64,000 nucleotides of DNA from Enterobacterales bacterium CwR94 (lineage in GTDB: Bacteria > Pseudomonadota > Gammaproteobacteria > Enterobacterales > Enterobacteriaceae): positions 372,001 to 436,000 of the forward strand of contig KZ478059.1 in the NCBI GenBank assembly GCA_002837195.1, given 5' to 3'. The translations under genes and the position numbers were made by a program. The notes below the pieces were generated by a model. It was not told where the DNA came from and did not search any database. It saw only the letters and a list, made by a program, of their open reading frames with translations. Positions 50,673-59,314 of this stretch are shown in pieces; position 1 is the stretch's first letter, and every line of letters starts with the position of its first letter.

Positions 50673-50697
50673 AAAGCGGGCACGATGCCCGCTTTTG
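50673..50697 (+). terminator. Terminator of fumC
   Basis: Ten-base perfect stem aaagcgggca/tgcccgcttt, loop cga, followed by a short T run. Confidence 0.8.
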
Positions 50698-50713
50698 ATA
50701 TGAGGGAAATTGT

Positions 50714-51151
50714 TTGAAAAATCGTTTATTTAGCTGGCTCTCGTCACCGTGGTTTTGGGCTATTTTGTGTTGGGCATTGCTGAATCGCCACCTGGTGTCG
50801 AGTGTGCCAATCTATATCGACTTGCAGCAGCAAGATGCTGATTTGCCCTGGTCGCAGATAGTTCTGGATGGCCTGATCACCCAGTTACCGGCTTTAATCA
50901 CCAGCTTATTGATTGTGCCATTGGCTCTGCGTCAGTCGACCTGGCGTGTCAGCCTGTGGTGCGCAATACTTTTCGCGCTGCTGACCTGCCTGGTCGTGGG
51001 GATCATGTTTATGCTGCGGGGCGACCCGAGCTTCACCTTTGGTGATTGGGCGCGCAACTGGTTTAGCGATCGCTATACGCTACAAGCCTTAATTATCATT
51101 GCCTGTTGCAGTGGGGCCTTATTCTTTAGCCGTGCTCAGGCGTATCGCTAA
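50714..51151 (+). CDS. Unrecognised small inner-membrane protein
   Basis: 145-residue hydrophobic protein starting at TTG (reads MKNRLFSWLSSPWFWAILCW), with a plausible ribosome binding site gaggg. Four membrane segments can be seen (about residues 11-28, 55-75, 82-103 and 124-140), separated by short polar loops such as RGDPSFTFGDWARNWFSDRY. I do not recognise a family. Its 3' end overlaps the convergent tus gene by 26 bases. E. coli has no gene between fumC and tus. The membrane-like composition and separate start region argue that it is real. Confidence 0.6.
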   Translation: MKNRLFSWLSSPWFWAILCWALLNRHLVSSVPIYIDLQQQDADLPWSQIVLDGLITQLPALITSLLIVPLALRQSTWRVSLWCAILFALLTCLVVGIMFMLRGDPSFTFGDWARNWFSDRYTLQALIIIACCSGALFFSRAQAYR

Positions 51152-52061
51152 ACAAATGCAAGCGCGGTATCACGGGATACAGTGTTTGTGCGGCGGGTTT
51201 ATGCCGATGGCGAATGTTGTCGGCATCGTAGGCGGGAAGCTCGCCGATATCCGGTATCGCGGTGTGAGGCGGGCATAAAATCAACAGCGGAGAAGGGCAA
51301 GCCAGTTGGGTTTGTTTACGCTGCTCGCTGTTCCACACCCGTGCGACGGGTTGTACTTTGACCGGGCGTTTAATCTTTAATTTGGCGTGTTGAGGCCATT
51401 GCTCAAGGCGTACCAACTCCTCTTGCACTTTCTCAGCCCACTGCTCCCGCGTCCAGGGGGCGACAGCACGGCCCGCTTTCAAGCTACGGTGCAACTGCTC
51501 AATGATCTCTTTCGCACTCACGTTCTTGATAATGTTCTTATTGGCCCAGCCAAAACGCACCGTATCAATCATTTCGTGCAGGGGGATCGAGCGATAGGCA
51601 TTCAGAGTGATTAACCCTGGCAAGTGGGTATGCACGAATTCAAAACGGGCTTCGCTGGGAAGGCCTGATTCCACAGTAATCAGGGTTTCCAGATGTGATT
51701 TCAGGCGGTTTATTTCGGCAACGTGCTGGTGGATAGCCGCTTGTTGCTGCTGATCCACTTCCAGGCACAGCGCGCCGGGCAGACGTACGGCCGCTTTGGT
51801 GCTTAATTTTTCTGATTGATGTTGCATAAACAGCCGGCAGTAATGCTCCAGCGTTTTTTCACGCGCGTCTTCCGCTAACCACTGTGTCACGGCTATTTGC
51901 GCAATCGCCTGATGTTCGTGGCCTTTATCGATGGCAGGCAGTGTGAAGACGCGGCCGACCAGCAGGCGGCAAGCCTGAATATGTTGGCGCAGCGTATGGA
52001 GTGCAGATTCCAGCGCATTGATGGTGGTGTGCAGTTCAGGAATAACCGTGTTTTTGGACAC
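51126..52061 (-). CDS. tus: DNA replication terminus site-binding protein Tus
   Basis: Monomeric Ter-binding protein that blocks the replicative helicase from one side. 311 residues (E. coli 309). SKAAVRLPGALCLEVD, FEFVHTHLPGLITLNAYRSI, RFGWANKNIIKN, APWTREQWAEKVQEE and the very conserved AKLKIKRPVKVQPVARVW identify it. Starts at GTG with ribosome binding site aaggaagg, which directly adjoins the Ter site, so Tus should repress its own synthesis. The rstAB genes next to tus in E. coli are missing. Confidence 0.95.
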   Translation of the reverse strand: MSKNTVIPELHTTINALESALHTLRQHIQACRLLVGRVFTLPAIDKGHEHQAIAQIAVTQWLAEDAREKTLEHYCRLFMQHQSEKLSTKAAVRLPGALCLEVDQQQQAAIHQHVAEINRLKSHLETLITVESGLPSEARFEFVHTHLPGLITLNAYRSIPLHEMIDTVRFGWANKNIIKNVSAKEIIEQLHRSLKAGRAVAPWTREQWAEKVQEELVRLEQWPQHAKLKIKRPVKVQPVARVWNSEQRKQTQLACPSPLLILCPPHTAIPDIGELPAYDADNIRHRHKPAAQTLYPVIPRLHLFSDTPEHG

Positions 52062-52071
52062 AACAGACCTT

Positions 52072-52092
52072 CCTTTAGTTACAACATACTAG
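52072..52092 (-). promoter_or_regulatory. Ter replication-arrest site in front of tus
   Basis: On the minus strand the sequence reads TAGTATGTTGTAACTAAAG, identical over 19 bases to the core of E. coli TerA and differing from TerB only at its first base. By the known polarity of Ter, the blocking face is on the right, so forks moving leftward through this window would stop here. It lies 11 bases from the tus GTG. Confidence 0.93.
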
Positions 52093-52147
52093 TGAGGGGT
52101 TAACTATAGCAGGTTTGTGAGTCATCAGCAGCAAGTGGTTGCGCAGA

Positions 52148-52181
52148 AGAGAAGCCCGGCACTGCTGGCCGGGCATTTTTT
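52148..52181. terminator. Terminator downstream of ynfM
   Basis: Seven-base GC stem gcccggc/gccgggc with a seven-base loop. T6 follows on the plus strand and a pyrimidine-rich run on the minus strand; it starts right after the ynfM stop. Confidence 0.72.
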
Positions 52182-53436
52182 AGAGGTGTTTACTGACTAA
52201 ACGCCAGCCGGTGAGCAGGGCAAGGATCAGCAGGGCGGCAATAAATGCGGTGATCCCTGTCCAGCCATAGCTGTGCCAGAAAATACCGCCTGCCGTACCT
52301 GCTACGCTGGAGCCCGCATAATAGCTGAACAGATACAGTGATGAGGCTTGTCCCCGCGCGCGGCGAGCGCGAGGGCCAATCCAGCCGCTGGCAACGGAAT
52401 GGGCCGCGAAAAATCCCGCAGTAAACAGCATCATGCCTGCCAGAATGAGCCAGACATTGCTGCTCAGAGTAACCAACAGCCCCGCTAACATCATGGCAAT
52501 AGCCCCCAGCATCACGGGACCACGACCATAGCGGGCGGTCATTGCGCCGGCCTTTGGCGAACTCCATGAACCGGTCAGATACACCACGGAAATCAGACCG
52601 ACTACGGCCTGGCTGAGGTGCCAGGGGGCACTCATTAAGCGATAGCCGATATAGTTGAACAGGGTGACAAAAGCCCCCATTAACAGAAACCCTTCGGCGA
52701 ACAGCAGGGGTAAACCGGCATCGCGCCAGTGCAAACGAAAGTTAATCATGAGAGAGCGGGGTTTCAACGATGCAGGACGAAAATGCCGTGAATCAGGCAG
52801 GATTTTCCAGAACAACAGCGCTGAAGCCAGAGCAAAACAGCCGATCAGGGCAATCGCGATGCGCCAACTGCTGACATCCGTTATCACACCGCTGAGCAGA
52901 CGACCGCTCATACCGCCAATCGAATTACCGCTGATATACAGCCCCATCGAAAATGCCACCATTGAAGGATGGATCTCTTCACTGAGCCAGGTCATACCTA
53001 CCGCAGCTACGCCACTGAGTGCGAGTCCGGTCAGTGCGCGCATGAGCAGAATGCCATGCCAACTGGTCATTGCCGCAGACAGCAGAGTACAGACTGCCGC
53101 CAGCAGCAGCGCGGTGACCATCACCGATTTACGCCCAATCGCATCCGACAGCGGCCCCGTAATTAACAGACCCAGCGCCATTAATCCGGTGGAAATAGAG
53201 AGTGAAACACTGCTTTGTGCCGGTGTCAGGCCAAATTCCTGTGACAAGACCGGCAGGATAGGTTGCACACAGTACAGCAAGGCAAAGGTGGCGAGTCCGG
53301 CAGAAAAAAGGGCCAACGTCGCCTGAATAAAGGGCGGCGTTCCGCGTTTGATATAGGCCGTTTGTCGGGTCTGGTAAGGCGTGTCAGTCAGTGTCTCAGC
53401 CGATGTGAGGGCGGCAGTGGGGGCAGAGCGATTCAC
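52180..53436 (-). CDS. ynfM: MFS transporter YnfM
   Basis: 418-residue major facilitator protein with 12 predicted helices (E. coli YnfM 417); related to arabinose/drug efflux types. FALLYCVQPILPVLSQEFGLTP, GPLSDAIGRKSVMV (motif A), FSMGLYISGNSIGGMSGR and GQASSLYLFSYYAGSS match closely. Starts at GTG with ribosome binding site aagga. Divergent from its presumed regulator ynfL. Confidence 0.94.
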   Translation of the reverse strand: MNRSAPTAALTSAETLTDTPYQTRQTAYIKRGTPPFIQATLALFSAGLATFALLYCVQPILPVLSQEFGLTPAQSSVSLSISTGLMALGLLITGPLSDAIGRKSVMVTALLLAAVCTLLSAAMTSWHGILLMRALTGLALSGVAAVGMTWLSEEIHPSMVAFSMGLYISGNSIGGMSGRLLSGVITDVSSWRIAIALIGCFALASALLFWKILPDSRHFRPASLKPRSLMINFRLHWRDAGLPLLFAEGFLLMGAFVTLFNYIGYRLMSAPWHLSQAVVGLISVVYLTGSWSSPKAGAMTARYGRGPVMLGAIAMMLAGLLVTLSSNVWLILAGMMLFTAGFFAAHSVASGWIGPRARRARGQASSLYLFSYYAGSSVAGTAGGIFWHSYGWTGITAFIAALLILALLTGWRLVSKHL

Positions 53437-53539
53437 AAAAAATCCTTAGTCATGCAGGTGTTAACAGCGTGGTATCAGACTAAGTCACTGTGATTATGTT
53501 GTATAATATATTAATAATCTCAAATGATATGTTTAAAGT

Positions 53540-54433
53540 ATGAATATAGAGTTAAGACACCTGCGTTACTTTATCGCGGTGGCGGAGGAGTTGCATTTTG
53601 GTCGCGCGGCCGCCCGATTAAATATCTCTCAGCCGCCGCTGAGCCAACAAATTCAGGCACTGGAAGAGCTGTTGGGCGTGCGATTACTGGCGCGCACCAA
53701 CCGCAGCGTCAGCCTCACTGCGGCGGGAGAACAGTTTTTACTGGATGCCCGCCAAATACTGCAAAACGTCGCTCAGGCTGCTGACAAAGCGGCACGCTTA
53801 CACCACGGTGTGGAGGGAGAGCTGCGCATCGGTTTTACCTCTTCAGCACCCTTTATTGCGGCGGTATCCGATGCACTCTTTACCTTTCGTCAGCGTTATC
53901 CCGCCGTACATCTGGTGATGCAGGAACTGAATACGCGCCAACAACTGGCACCCTTGCAAGACGGCCGGTTAGACCTTAGCGTAATGCGCAATACGTCACT
54001 GCCCGAGACGCTGGACTATCAGTTATTGCGGCAGGAGCCGATGTTGGCACTGATGCATCCCGCCCATCCGTTAGCGCACCGCGCGCGCATCTCCGTCACC
54101 GAATTGGCCAATGAACCTTTTGTGTTTTTCGATCCGGCTGTCGGCACAGGGTTATACAGCGATATTCTTGCACTCTTACAACGCTACGACGTCACCCCGT
54201 ATGTGACGCAGGAAGTGGGGGAAGCGATGACCATTCTTGGACTGGTTTCCACGGGATTGGGTGTTTCCATTTTGCCGTCCGCTTTTCGTCGCGCCCGACT
54301 GGATAACATCGTGTGGATACCGCTGGAAGAGGAGGATGCGCTTTCAGAAGTGTGGCTGGTGTGGTCGAAACGTCATGCGCAAAGCGCGCCACTTAATCAC
54401 ATGCGAGATTTATTGCTCAGCAAACTGCGTTAA
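53540..54433 (+). CDS. ynfL: LysR-family regulator YnfL
   Basis: 297 residues: LysR helix-turn-helix MNIELRHLRYFIAVAEELHFGRAAARLNISQPPLSQQI and a C-terminal effector domain with DGRLDLSVMR and VSTGLGVSILPS. Placement opposite ynfM and upstream of mlc equals that of E. coli ynfL. The 103-base intergenic stretch is very AT-rich and should carry both promoters. Confidence 0.93.
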   Translation: MNIELRHLRYFIAVAEELHFGRAAARLNISQPPLSQQIQALEELLGVRLLARTNRSVSLTAAGEQFLLDARQILQNVAQAADKAARLHHGVEGELRIGFTSSAPFIAAVSDALFTFRQRYPAVHLVMQELNTRQQLAPLQDGRLDLSVMRNTSLPETLDYQLLRQEPMLALMHPAHPLAHRARISVTELANEPFVFFDPAVGTGLYSDILALLQRYDVTPYVTQEVGEAMTILGLVSTGLGVSILPSAFRRARLDNIVWIPLEEEDALSEVWLVWSKRHAQSAPLNHMRDLLLSKLR

Positions 54434-54529
54434 AACTGACCGTTGACATGAGTTTTCTGTGCGATAAATCACATACCGAATCAAATATTTGACGCCTTTA
54501 ACGAACTGTTCCACCATAGCCCAATGGCT

Positions 54530-54551
54530 TTATTTTGAAGCGCGAAAATAA
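54530..54551. promoter_or_regulatory. Mlc-type operator in front of mlc
   Basis: TTATTTT (54530-54536) and AAAATAA (54545-54551) form a perfect inverted repeat with an eight-base spacer gaagcgcg, the pattern bound by Mlc and NagC. It sits 13 bases before the mlc GTG, fitting the known autorepression of mlc. Confidence 0.75.
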
Positions 54552-54564
54552 CCGGAGTTGGGCA

Positions 54565-55782
54565 GTGATAACGGAGAATCAGCCGGGGCATATTGACCAG
54601 ATTAAGCAGACGAACGCGGGTGTCGTTTATCGTCTGATTGATCAGCACGGCCCGGTTTCGCGTATTGAGTTATCAAAACTGGCGCAACTCGCGCCTGCCA
54701 GTATCACCAAAATCGTGCGTGAAATGCTGGAAGCACACCTGGTGCAGGAAACCGAGTTTCAGGATGTGGGCAGCCGTGGACGTCCGGCCGTCGGCTTGAT
54801 TCTGGACACCGTGGCCTGGCATTACCTCTCTGTGCGCATTGGGCAGGGTGATATTACGTTGGCCCTGCGCGATCTCAGCAGCAAACTGGTGACCGAAGAG
54901 TGCCTCCCGCTGCCGCCACAGGGCGAACAACCGTTGTTGACGCGCATCGTCCATGAAATCGACCAATTTTTTATTCGCCATCAACAGATACTGGAAAGAT
55001 TAACGGCCATTGCCATTACGCTGCCCGGCATTGTGGACAGCGCAGCGGGCATTGTGCACCGTATGCCGTGGTATCAGGCAGATGAAATGCCGCTGGGGCC
55101 AGAACTGAGCAAGCGCACAGGGCTGCCCGTCTTTGTGCAACATGATGTCGCCGCCTGGACGCTGGCAGAATCCTTGTTTGGTGCCGCACGTGGCAACACC
55201 GATGTGATTCAACTGGTGATTGATCATCACGTGGGCGCTGGCGTCATCACCGGTGGGCGTTTATTGCATGCAGGCAGTCGCAGTATGGTTGAGATTGGTC
55301 ATGTGCAGGTCGATCCCTACGGTAAGCAGTGTTATTGCGGCAATCGCGGTTGTCTGGAAACGCTGGTCAGCACCAACAGCATGTTGGAATTGGCCACGCA
55401 GCGCATGCAGCTCTCAATGAGTTCAGTGCTGCACGCGCAGCCGCTTACCGTGGAAAGCCTGTGTGATGCGGCAGGGCGCGGAGATGCATTAGCCCGCGAC
55501 ATTATTCAGGACGTTGGTCGTAACGTTGGCCGCATTCTGGCTATTATGGTGAACTTATTTAATCCGAATAAACTGTTGATTGGTTCACCGTTGAATCGAC
55601 AGGCGGCGATTTTGCACCCGATTATCCTTGACGCAATTCAGCAGCAGGCGCTGCCAACCTACACGCAGCACCTGGTGATCGAACCTACCCATTTCCTGAA
55701 TGCAGGCACCATTCCCGGCGCGGCATTAGTTAAGGAAGCCTTGTATAATGGTTCGTTGTTAATACGTTTACTGCAGGGATAA
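54565..55782 (+). CDS. mlc: Global sugar regulator Mlc (ROK family)
   Basis: Repressor of ptsG, ptsHI, manXYZ and malT, inactivated when sequestered by unphosphorylated EIICB-Glc. 405 residues from the GTG at 54565 (E. coli 406), with ribosome binding site ccggag. Helix-turn-helix IDQHGPVSRIELSKLAQLAPAS; ROK core with GAGVITGGRLLHAG and the Zn site HVQVDPYGKQCYCGNRGCLE; C-terminal LYNGSLLIRLLQG identical to E. coli. An upstream in-frame TTG at 54535 is disfavoured. Confidence 0.96.
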   Translation: MITENQPGHIDQIKQTNAGVVYRLIDQHGPVSRIELSKLAQLAPASITKIVREMLEAHLVQETEFQDVGSRGRPAVGLILDTVAWHYLSVRIGQGDITLALRDLSSKLVTEECLPLPPQGEQPLLTRIVHEIDQFFIRHQQILERLTAIAITLPGIVDSAAGIVHRMPWYQADEMPLGPELSKRTGLPVFVQHDVAAWTLAESLFGAARGNTDVIQLVIDHHVGAGVITGGRLLHAGSRSMVEIGHVQVDPYGKQCYCGNRGCLETLVSTNSMLELATQRMQLSMSSVLHAQPLTVESLCDAAGRGDALARDIIQDVGRNVGRILAIMVNLFNPNKLLIGSPLNRQAAILHPIILDAIQQQALPTYTQHLVIEPTHFLNAGTIPGAALVKEALYNGSLLIRLLQG

Positions 55783-55902
55783 TTCTCTCACTAAAGCACA
55801 CAAACCTTGCGCTATCGCAACTCCTCCCGTTTTGCACTTCTCTACAATCTCCGCCAATCCATAACAAAACATCATCAATTGCACACAGGTAGGAGAGAAG
55901 GC

Positions 55903-56565
55903 ATGACAAAATGCTTCTTTGTCACAGGTACTGATACCGAAGTTGGAAAAACCGTGGTGTCACTGGCTTTGCTGCAAAAATTCGCCGAGGCTGGACAGCG
56001 CGTGGCGGGGTATAAGCCCGTTGCCAAAGGCAGCCGTATGACAGAGCACGGGCCGCGCAATCAGGATGCCTTGCTGCTGCAGGCACACAGCAGTGCAGAA
56101 TGGACTTATGCGCAGATCAATCCGGTTACGCTGGTAGAAGATGAAATCAGTTTGAACCGCGATACTTGCATCGATCACCAGGCACTTCAGTCAGGGCTGG
56201 TAACCCTTGCCGAGCAGAGTGATTGCGTGATTGTTGAAGGCAGCGGGGGATGGCGTACCTTACTCAACGACGGTAAGCCATTAAGCGACTGGGCAATTGC
56301 GCAGCAGCTTCCCGTGATCCTGGTGGTGGGTATTAAACCGGGCTGCGTCAGCCATGCATTACTCACCGCAGAAACCGTAATTGCAGATGGATTAAAACTG
56401 GCCGGTTGGGTGGCAAACCGTATTAATCCTGGCCTGCCGCACTACGCTGAAATCATTCATGCGTTGCAAGAGAAAATCCCGGCCCCGTTATTAGGGGAAT
56501 TACCCTATTTGCCACGGGCAGCCGAACGTGACTTGCGCGGCTACATCGATATCAGCGCCCTGTAA
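55903..56565 (+). CDS. bioD2: Dethiobiotin synthetase homologue BioD2 (YnfK)
   Basis: ATP-dependent carboxylase-type enzyme of the BioD family, 220 residues. Extended P-loop VTGTDTEVGKTVVS, VAGYKPVAKGS, VIVEGSGGWRTLL and VANRINP are the BioD motifs. It is the paralogue that sits downstream of mlc in E. coli, separate from the bio operon; its cellular need is unclear. ATG at 55903 with a strong ribosome binding site (aggagagaag). Confidence 0.94.
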   Translation: MTKCFFVTGTDTEVGKTVVSLALLQKFAEAGQRVAGYKPVAKGSRMTEHGPRNQDALLLQAHSSAEWTYAQINPVTLVEDEISLNRDTCIDHQALQSGLVTLAEQSDCVIVEGSGGWRTLLNDGKPLSDWAIAQQLPVILVVGIKPGCVSHALLTAETVIADGLKLAGWVANRINPGLPHYAEIIHALQEKIPAPLLGELPYLPRAAERDLRGYIDISAL

Positions 56566-56591
56566 ATAGGGCGGCATCCTTGCCGCAGGGG

Positions 56592-57728
56592 TTACGCGCC
56601 TAATTTACGGCGCGTACGCCCCGAGCTGAGATAATCGGCAATATAATCCTGTGATATCTCACCGCTGTAGCGGCCGTCTTCATCAACAATCGGCATCCAT
56701 ACCGTATTGTGCTCATAGAGTTTTGACAGCACGATGCGCAGATTCTCTTCCGCTTTACCGGTGACCTTGAAGGTGTGCAACTTATCGGCACAGACACCGG
56801 TTGTCCCCCGCGCTTCCCGACGTTTCACAAAGCCGAGCGGTTTGCCGTCATCGTCAACCACCGTAACGGAGCGCATATCGTTATCATCCATGGTGGCGAA
56901 GGCGTCTTCCAGCGGCGTGCTTTTTTGAACCGTGATGGTGGGTTGTTGATCGGTAACATCACCAGCCTGCACCAGCAGCAGACGTTTTAGGGTGCGGTCC
57001 TGGCCGACAAACGAGCCAACAAAGTCATTGCGCGGCGTCGCCAACAGCTCATCGGGGCTGGCACACTGCACGATTTTACCTTGTCCAAATACGGCGATGC
57101 GATCGCCCAGTTTGAGTGCTTCATCGATATCATGGCTGACCAGCATAACCGTCTTTTTCAACTGCCGCTGCATCAGTAAAAACTCATTCTGAATCACTTC
57201 ACGGTTAATGGGGTCAACGGCACCAAAGGGTTCATCCATTAACAGCACCGGTGGATCCGCCGCCAGCGCGCGAATAACGCCAATACGTTGCTGCTGTCCG
57301 CCGGATAACTCTTTCGGATAACGGTTCAGGTATTTTCCCGGCTCCAGCGCCACCATGCTCATCAACTCTGTCGCGCGTTCCTTACAGCGCTTTTTGTCCC
57401 AACCCAGCATGCGGGGCACCACCGTGATGTTCTCTTCGATGGTCATATTCGGGAACAGGCCGATTTGCTGGATCACATAGCCAATATTGCGGCGCAGCGA
57501 AACCGTATCCATTTGGTCGGTATCTTCACCGTTAATCCAAATCTTGCCGCTACTGCGGTCGATTAAGCGGTTAATCATTTTCAATGTGGTGGTTTTGCCG
57601 CAGCCAGAAGGGCCGAGCAGAATACACATTTCACCTTCTGGCACATTTAGGCTGACGTTATCGACAGCATTAAACGTCTGGCCGTTTTTCTGTTTAAACG
57701 TTTTGGTCAGATTTTCCAGTTTAATCAT
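56592..57728 (-). CDS. osmV: Osmoprotectant ABC transporter ATP-binding protein OsmV
   Basis: ProV/OpuCA-type ATPase, 378 residues from the ATG at 57728. Walker A GPSGCGKTT, signature LSGGQQQRIGVIRAL, Walker B VLLMDEPFGAVDPINR, then two C-terminal CBS domains (about residues 250-375) that sense ionic strength in relatives. Its ATG overlaps the osmW stop by one base. Part of osmYXWV, equivalent to the Salmonella OsmU glycine betaine/choline-O-sulfate importer. Confidence 0.92.
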   Translation of the reverse strand: MIKLENLTKTFKQKNGQTFNAVDNVSLNVPEGEMCILLGPSGCGKTTTLKMINRLIDRSSGKIWINGEDTDQMDTVSLRRNIGYVIQQIGLFPNMTIEENITVVPRMLGWDKKRCKERATELMSMVALEPGKYLNRYPKELSGGQQQRIGVIRALAADPPVLLMDEPFGAVDPINREVIQNEFLLMQRQLKKTVMLVSHDIDEALKLGDRIAVFGQGKIVQCASPDELLATPRNDFVGSFVGQDRTLKRLLLVQAGDVTDQQPTITVQKSTPLEDAFATMDDNDMRSVTVVDDDGKPLGFVKRREARGTTGVCADKLHTFKVTGKAEENLRIVLSKLYEHNTVWMPIVDEDGRYSGEISQDYIADYLSSGRTRRKLGA

Positions 57729-58375
57729 TATCGAATCCCCTTGGGCGTCAGTGCTAACTGCAAACGGTGCAGCAACCAATCCAAAATGATGGCCAATACG
57801 CAAATCATCAGCGCGCCAGCAATCAACATACGAATATCACTGCCGCCGATACCATCCAGCAGCAGCAGACCCAGTCCGCCAGCGCCAATCACGGCGGCAA
57901 TCGCCATCACGCCAACGTTCATCACCACAGCAGTACGAATGCCGCCAAAAATCACCGGCAACGCCACCGGGATTTCCACCCAGCGCAGGCGCTGCCAGAA
58001 GGTCATCCCAATGCCACGACCCGCTTCACGCAGCCCGCCCGGCAGATTCTCCAACGCGGTATGCGTATTGCGAATAATGGGCAACAGTGAATACAGAAAC
58101 ACGGCGGTGATAGCAGGCACCACGCCAATCCCCTGACCAATCAGGGAAAACAGCGGGATCATCAAGCCAAACAGCGCGATAGAGGGAATGGTGAGCACAA
58201 TGGTTGCCAGGCCCAGAACCGGCGTCGCCAACCATTTGAAACGCACGATCAGGATGCCAATCGGCACACCCACGGCAATCGCAAGACCAACAGCGACCAT
58301 CACCAACCACAGATGTTGCAAGGTCAGATTCATCAGATGCGGCCAGTTGTCGATCATATAGTGAACGGTATCCAT
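57728..58375 (-). CDS. osmW: Osmoprotectant ABC transporter permease OsmW
   Basis: 215-residue permease with about five or six helices, BPD_transp_1 (OpuCB) family. LPIIRNTHTALENLPGGLREAGRGIGMTFWQRL is the ATPase-contacting EAA loop; GGLGLLLLDGIGGSD and IRTAVVMNVGVMAIAAVIGAG are typical. Translationally coupled to osmV. Confidence 0.92.
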   Translation of the reverse strand: MDTVHYMIDNWPHLMNLTLQHLWLVMVAVGLAIAVGVPIGILIVRFKWLATPVLGLATIVLTIPSIALFGLMIPLFSLIGQGIGVVPAITAVFLYSLLPIIRNTHTALENLPGGLREAGRGIGMTFWQRLRWVEIPVALPVIFGGIRTAVVMNVGVMAIAAVIGAGGLGLLLLDGIGGSDIRMLIAGALMICVLAIILDWLLHRLQLALTPKGIR

Positions 58376-58387
58376 GTGGTCGCCTCC

Positions 58388-59299
58388 TTAAAGCATGCCT
58401 TTAGATTGCAGGAAATCACGCGCCACCTGCTGCGGTGACTGATGATCGATATCCACACGCTTGTTCAGTTCGGTTATCGCATCATCGGTAATCAGGGGAG
58501 AGAGCGCATTCAGCGCCTCCGCCAGACCCGAATGGGCTTTCAGCGTGTCCGCACGGACTACCGGCGTCACCGCATAGCTTGGGAAGAAGTGTTTATCGTC
58601 CTGTAAGACTTTCAGATCAAAGCCTTTTACACGGCCATCCGTGGTATAGATAAGGCCAGCATCGACAAAGCCGTCACGCACGGCGTTGTACACCAGACCC
58701 GGGTCCATCTGGCGAATCTGCGGGCGATCCAGGACCATGTTGTAGGTTTTCTGCAACGGTTTCATGCCGTCTGAGCGCCCGGAAAATTCTAAATCGAGGC
58801 CCAGCATCCAGTTATTATCCGGATCGTTTTGACGCACTTGCTCAATCTTGGCCACTAACTGCGACATGGTCTCAATGCCTTCTGCTTCGGCGCGTTTACG
58901 CTGCATGGCAAAGGCATAGGTATTGTTCATTGGCGCGGGATCTAACCAGACCAATCCCAGTTTGGCGTCCAACTTCTTCACCGTCTGGTAGCCTTCTTCG
59001 GTCGACATCGGCTTATCAATGTGATTGAAAATAATCAGTGATGTCCCGGTGTACTCCCAGGTCATATCAATCTGTTTGTTGATCATGGCATTGCGGCCAA
59101 TGGTGGTCGCAATATTGGTTTTGGGTTCGACCTCAAAGCCTTTCTTACGTAGCCATTGCACCGTGATGGCAGAAAGAATGTGCTGTTCGGTAAAACTCTT
59201 GGTGGCCAGCGTAATGGGGGCAGCAGAGGTAAAGCCTGAGAGCGCCAGACTCGCCATCACCACGGCCGCCGTACGCGTCATCCATTTTGCTAAAGACAT
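58388..59299 (-). CDS. osmX: Osmoprotectant-binding periplasmic protein OsmX
   Basis: 303-residue OpuAC/YehZ-type binding protein. Signal peptide [22 protein letters not shown]...SA, mature start [26 protein letters not shown] and [23 protein letters not shown] carry aromatic and polar residues that bind quaternary amines in the family. Lies between the two permease genes with short gaps (12 and 15 bases). Confidence 0.92.
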   Translation of the reverse strand: MSLAKWMTRTAAVVMASLALSGFTSAAPITLATKSFTEQHILSAITVQWLRKKGFEVEPKTNIATTIGRNAMINKQIDMTWEYTGTSLIIFNHIDKPMSTEEGYQTVKKLDAKLGLVWLDPAPMNNTYAFAMQRKRAEAEGIETMSQLVAKIEQVRQNDPDNNWMLGLDLEFSGRSDGMKPLQKTYNMVLDRPQIRQMDPGLVYNAVRDGFVDAGLIYTTDGRVKGFDLKVLQDDKHFFPSYAVTPVVRADTLKAHSGLAEALNALSPLITDDAITELNKRVDIDHQSPQQVARDFLQSKGML

Positions 59300-59314
59300 G
59301 GTTATCTCCGTCAG

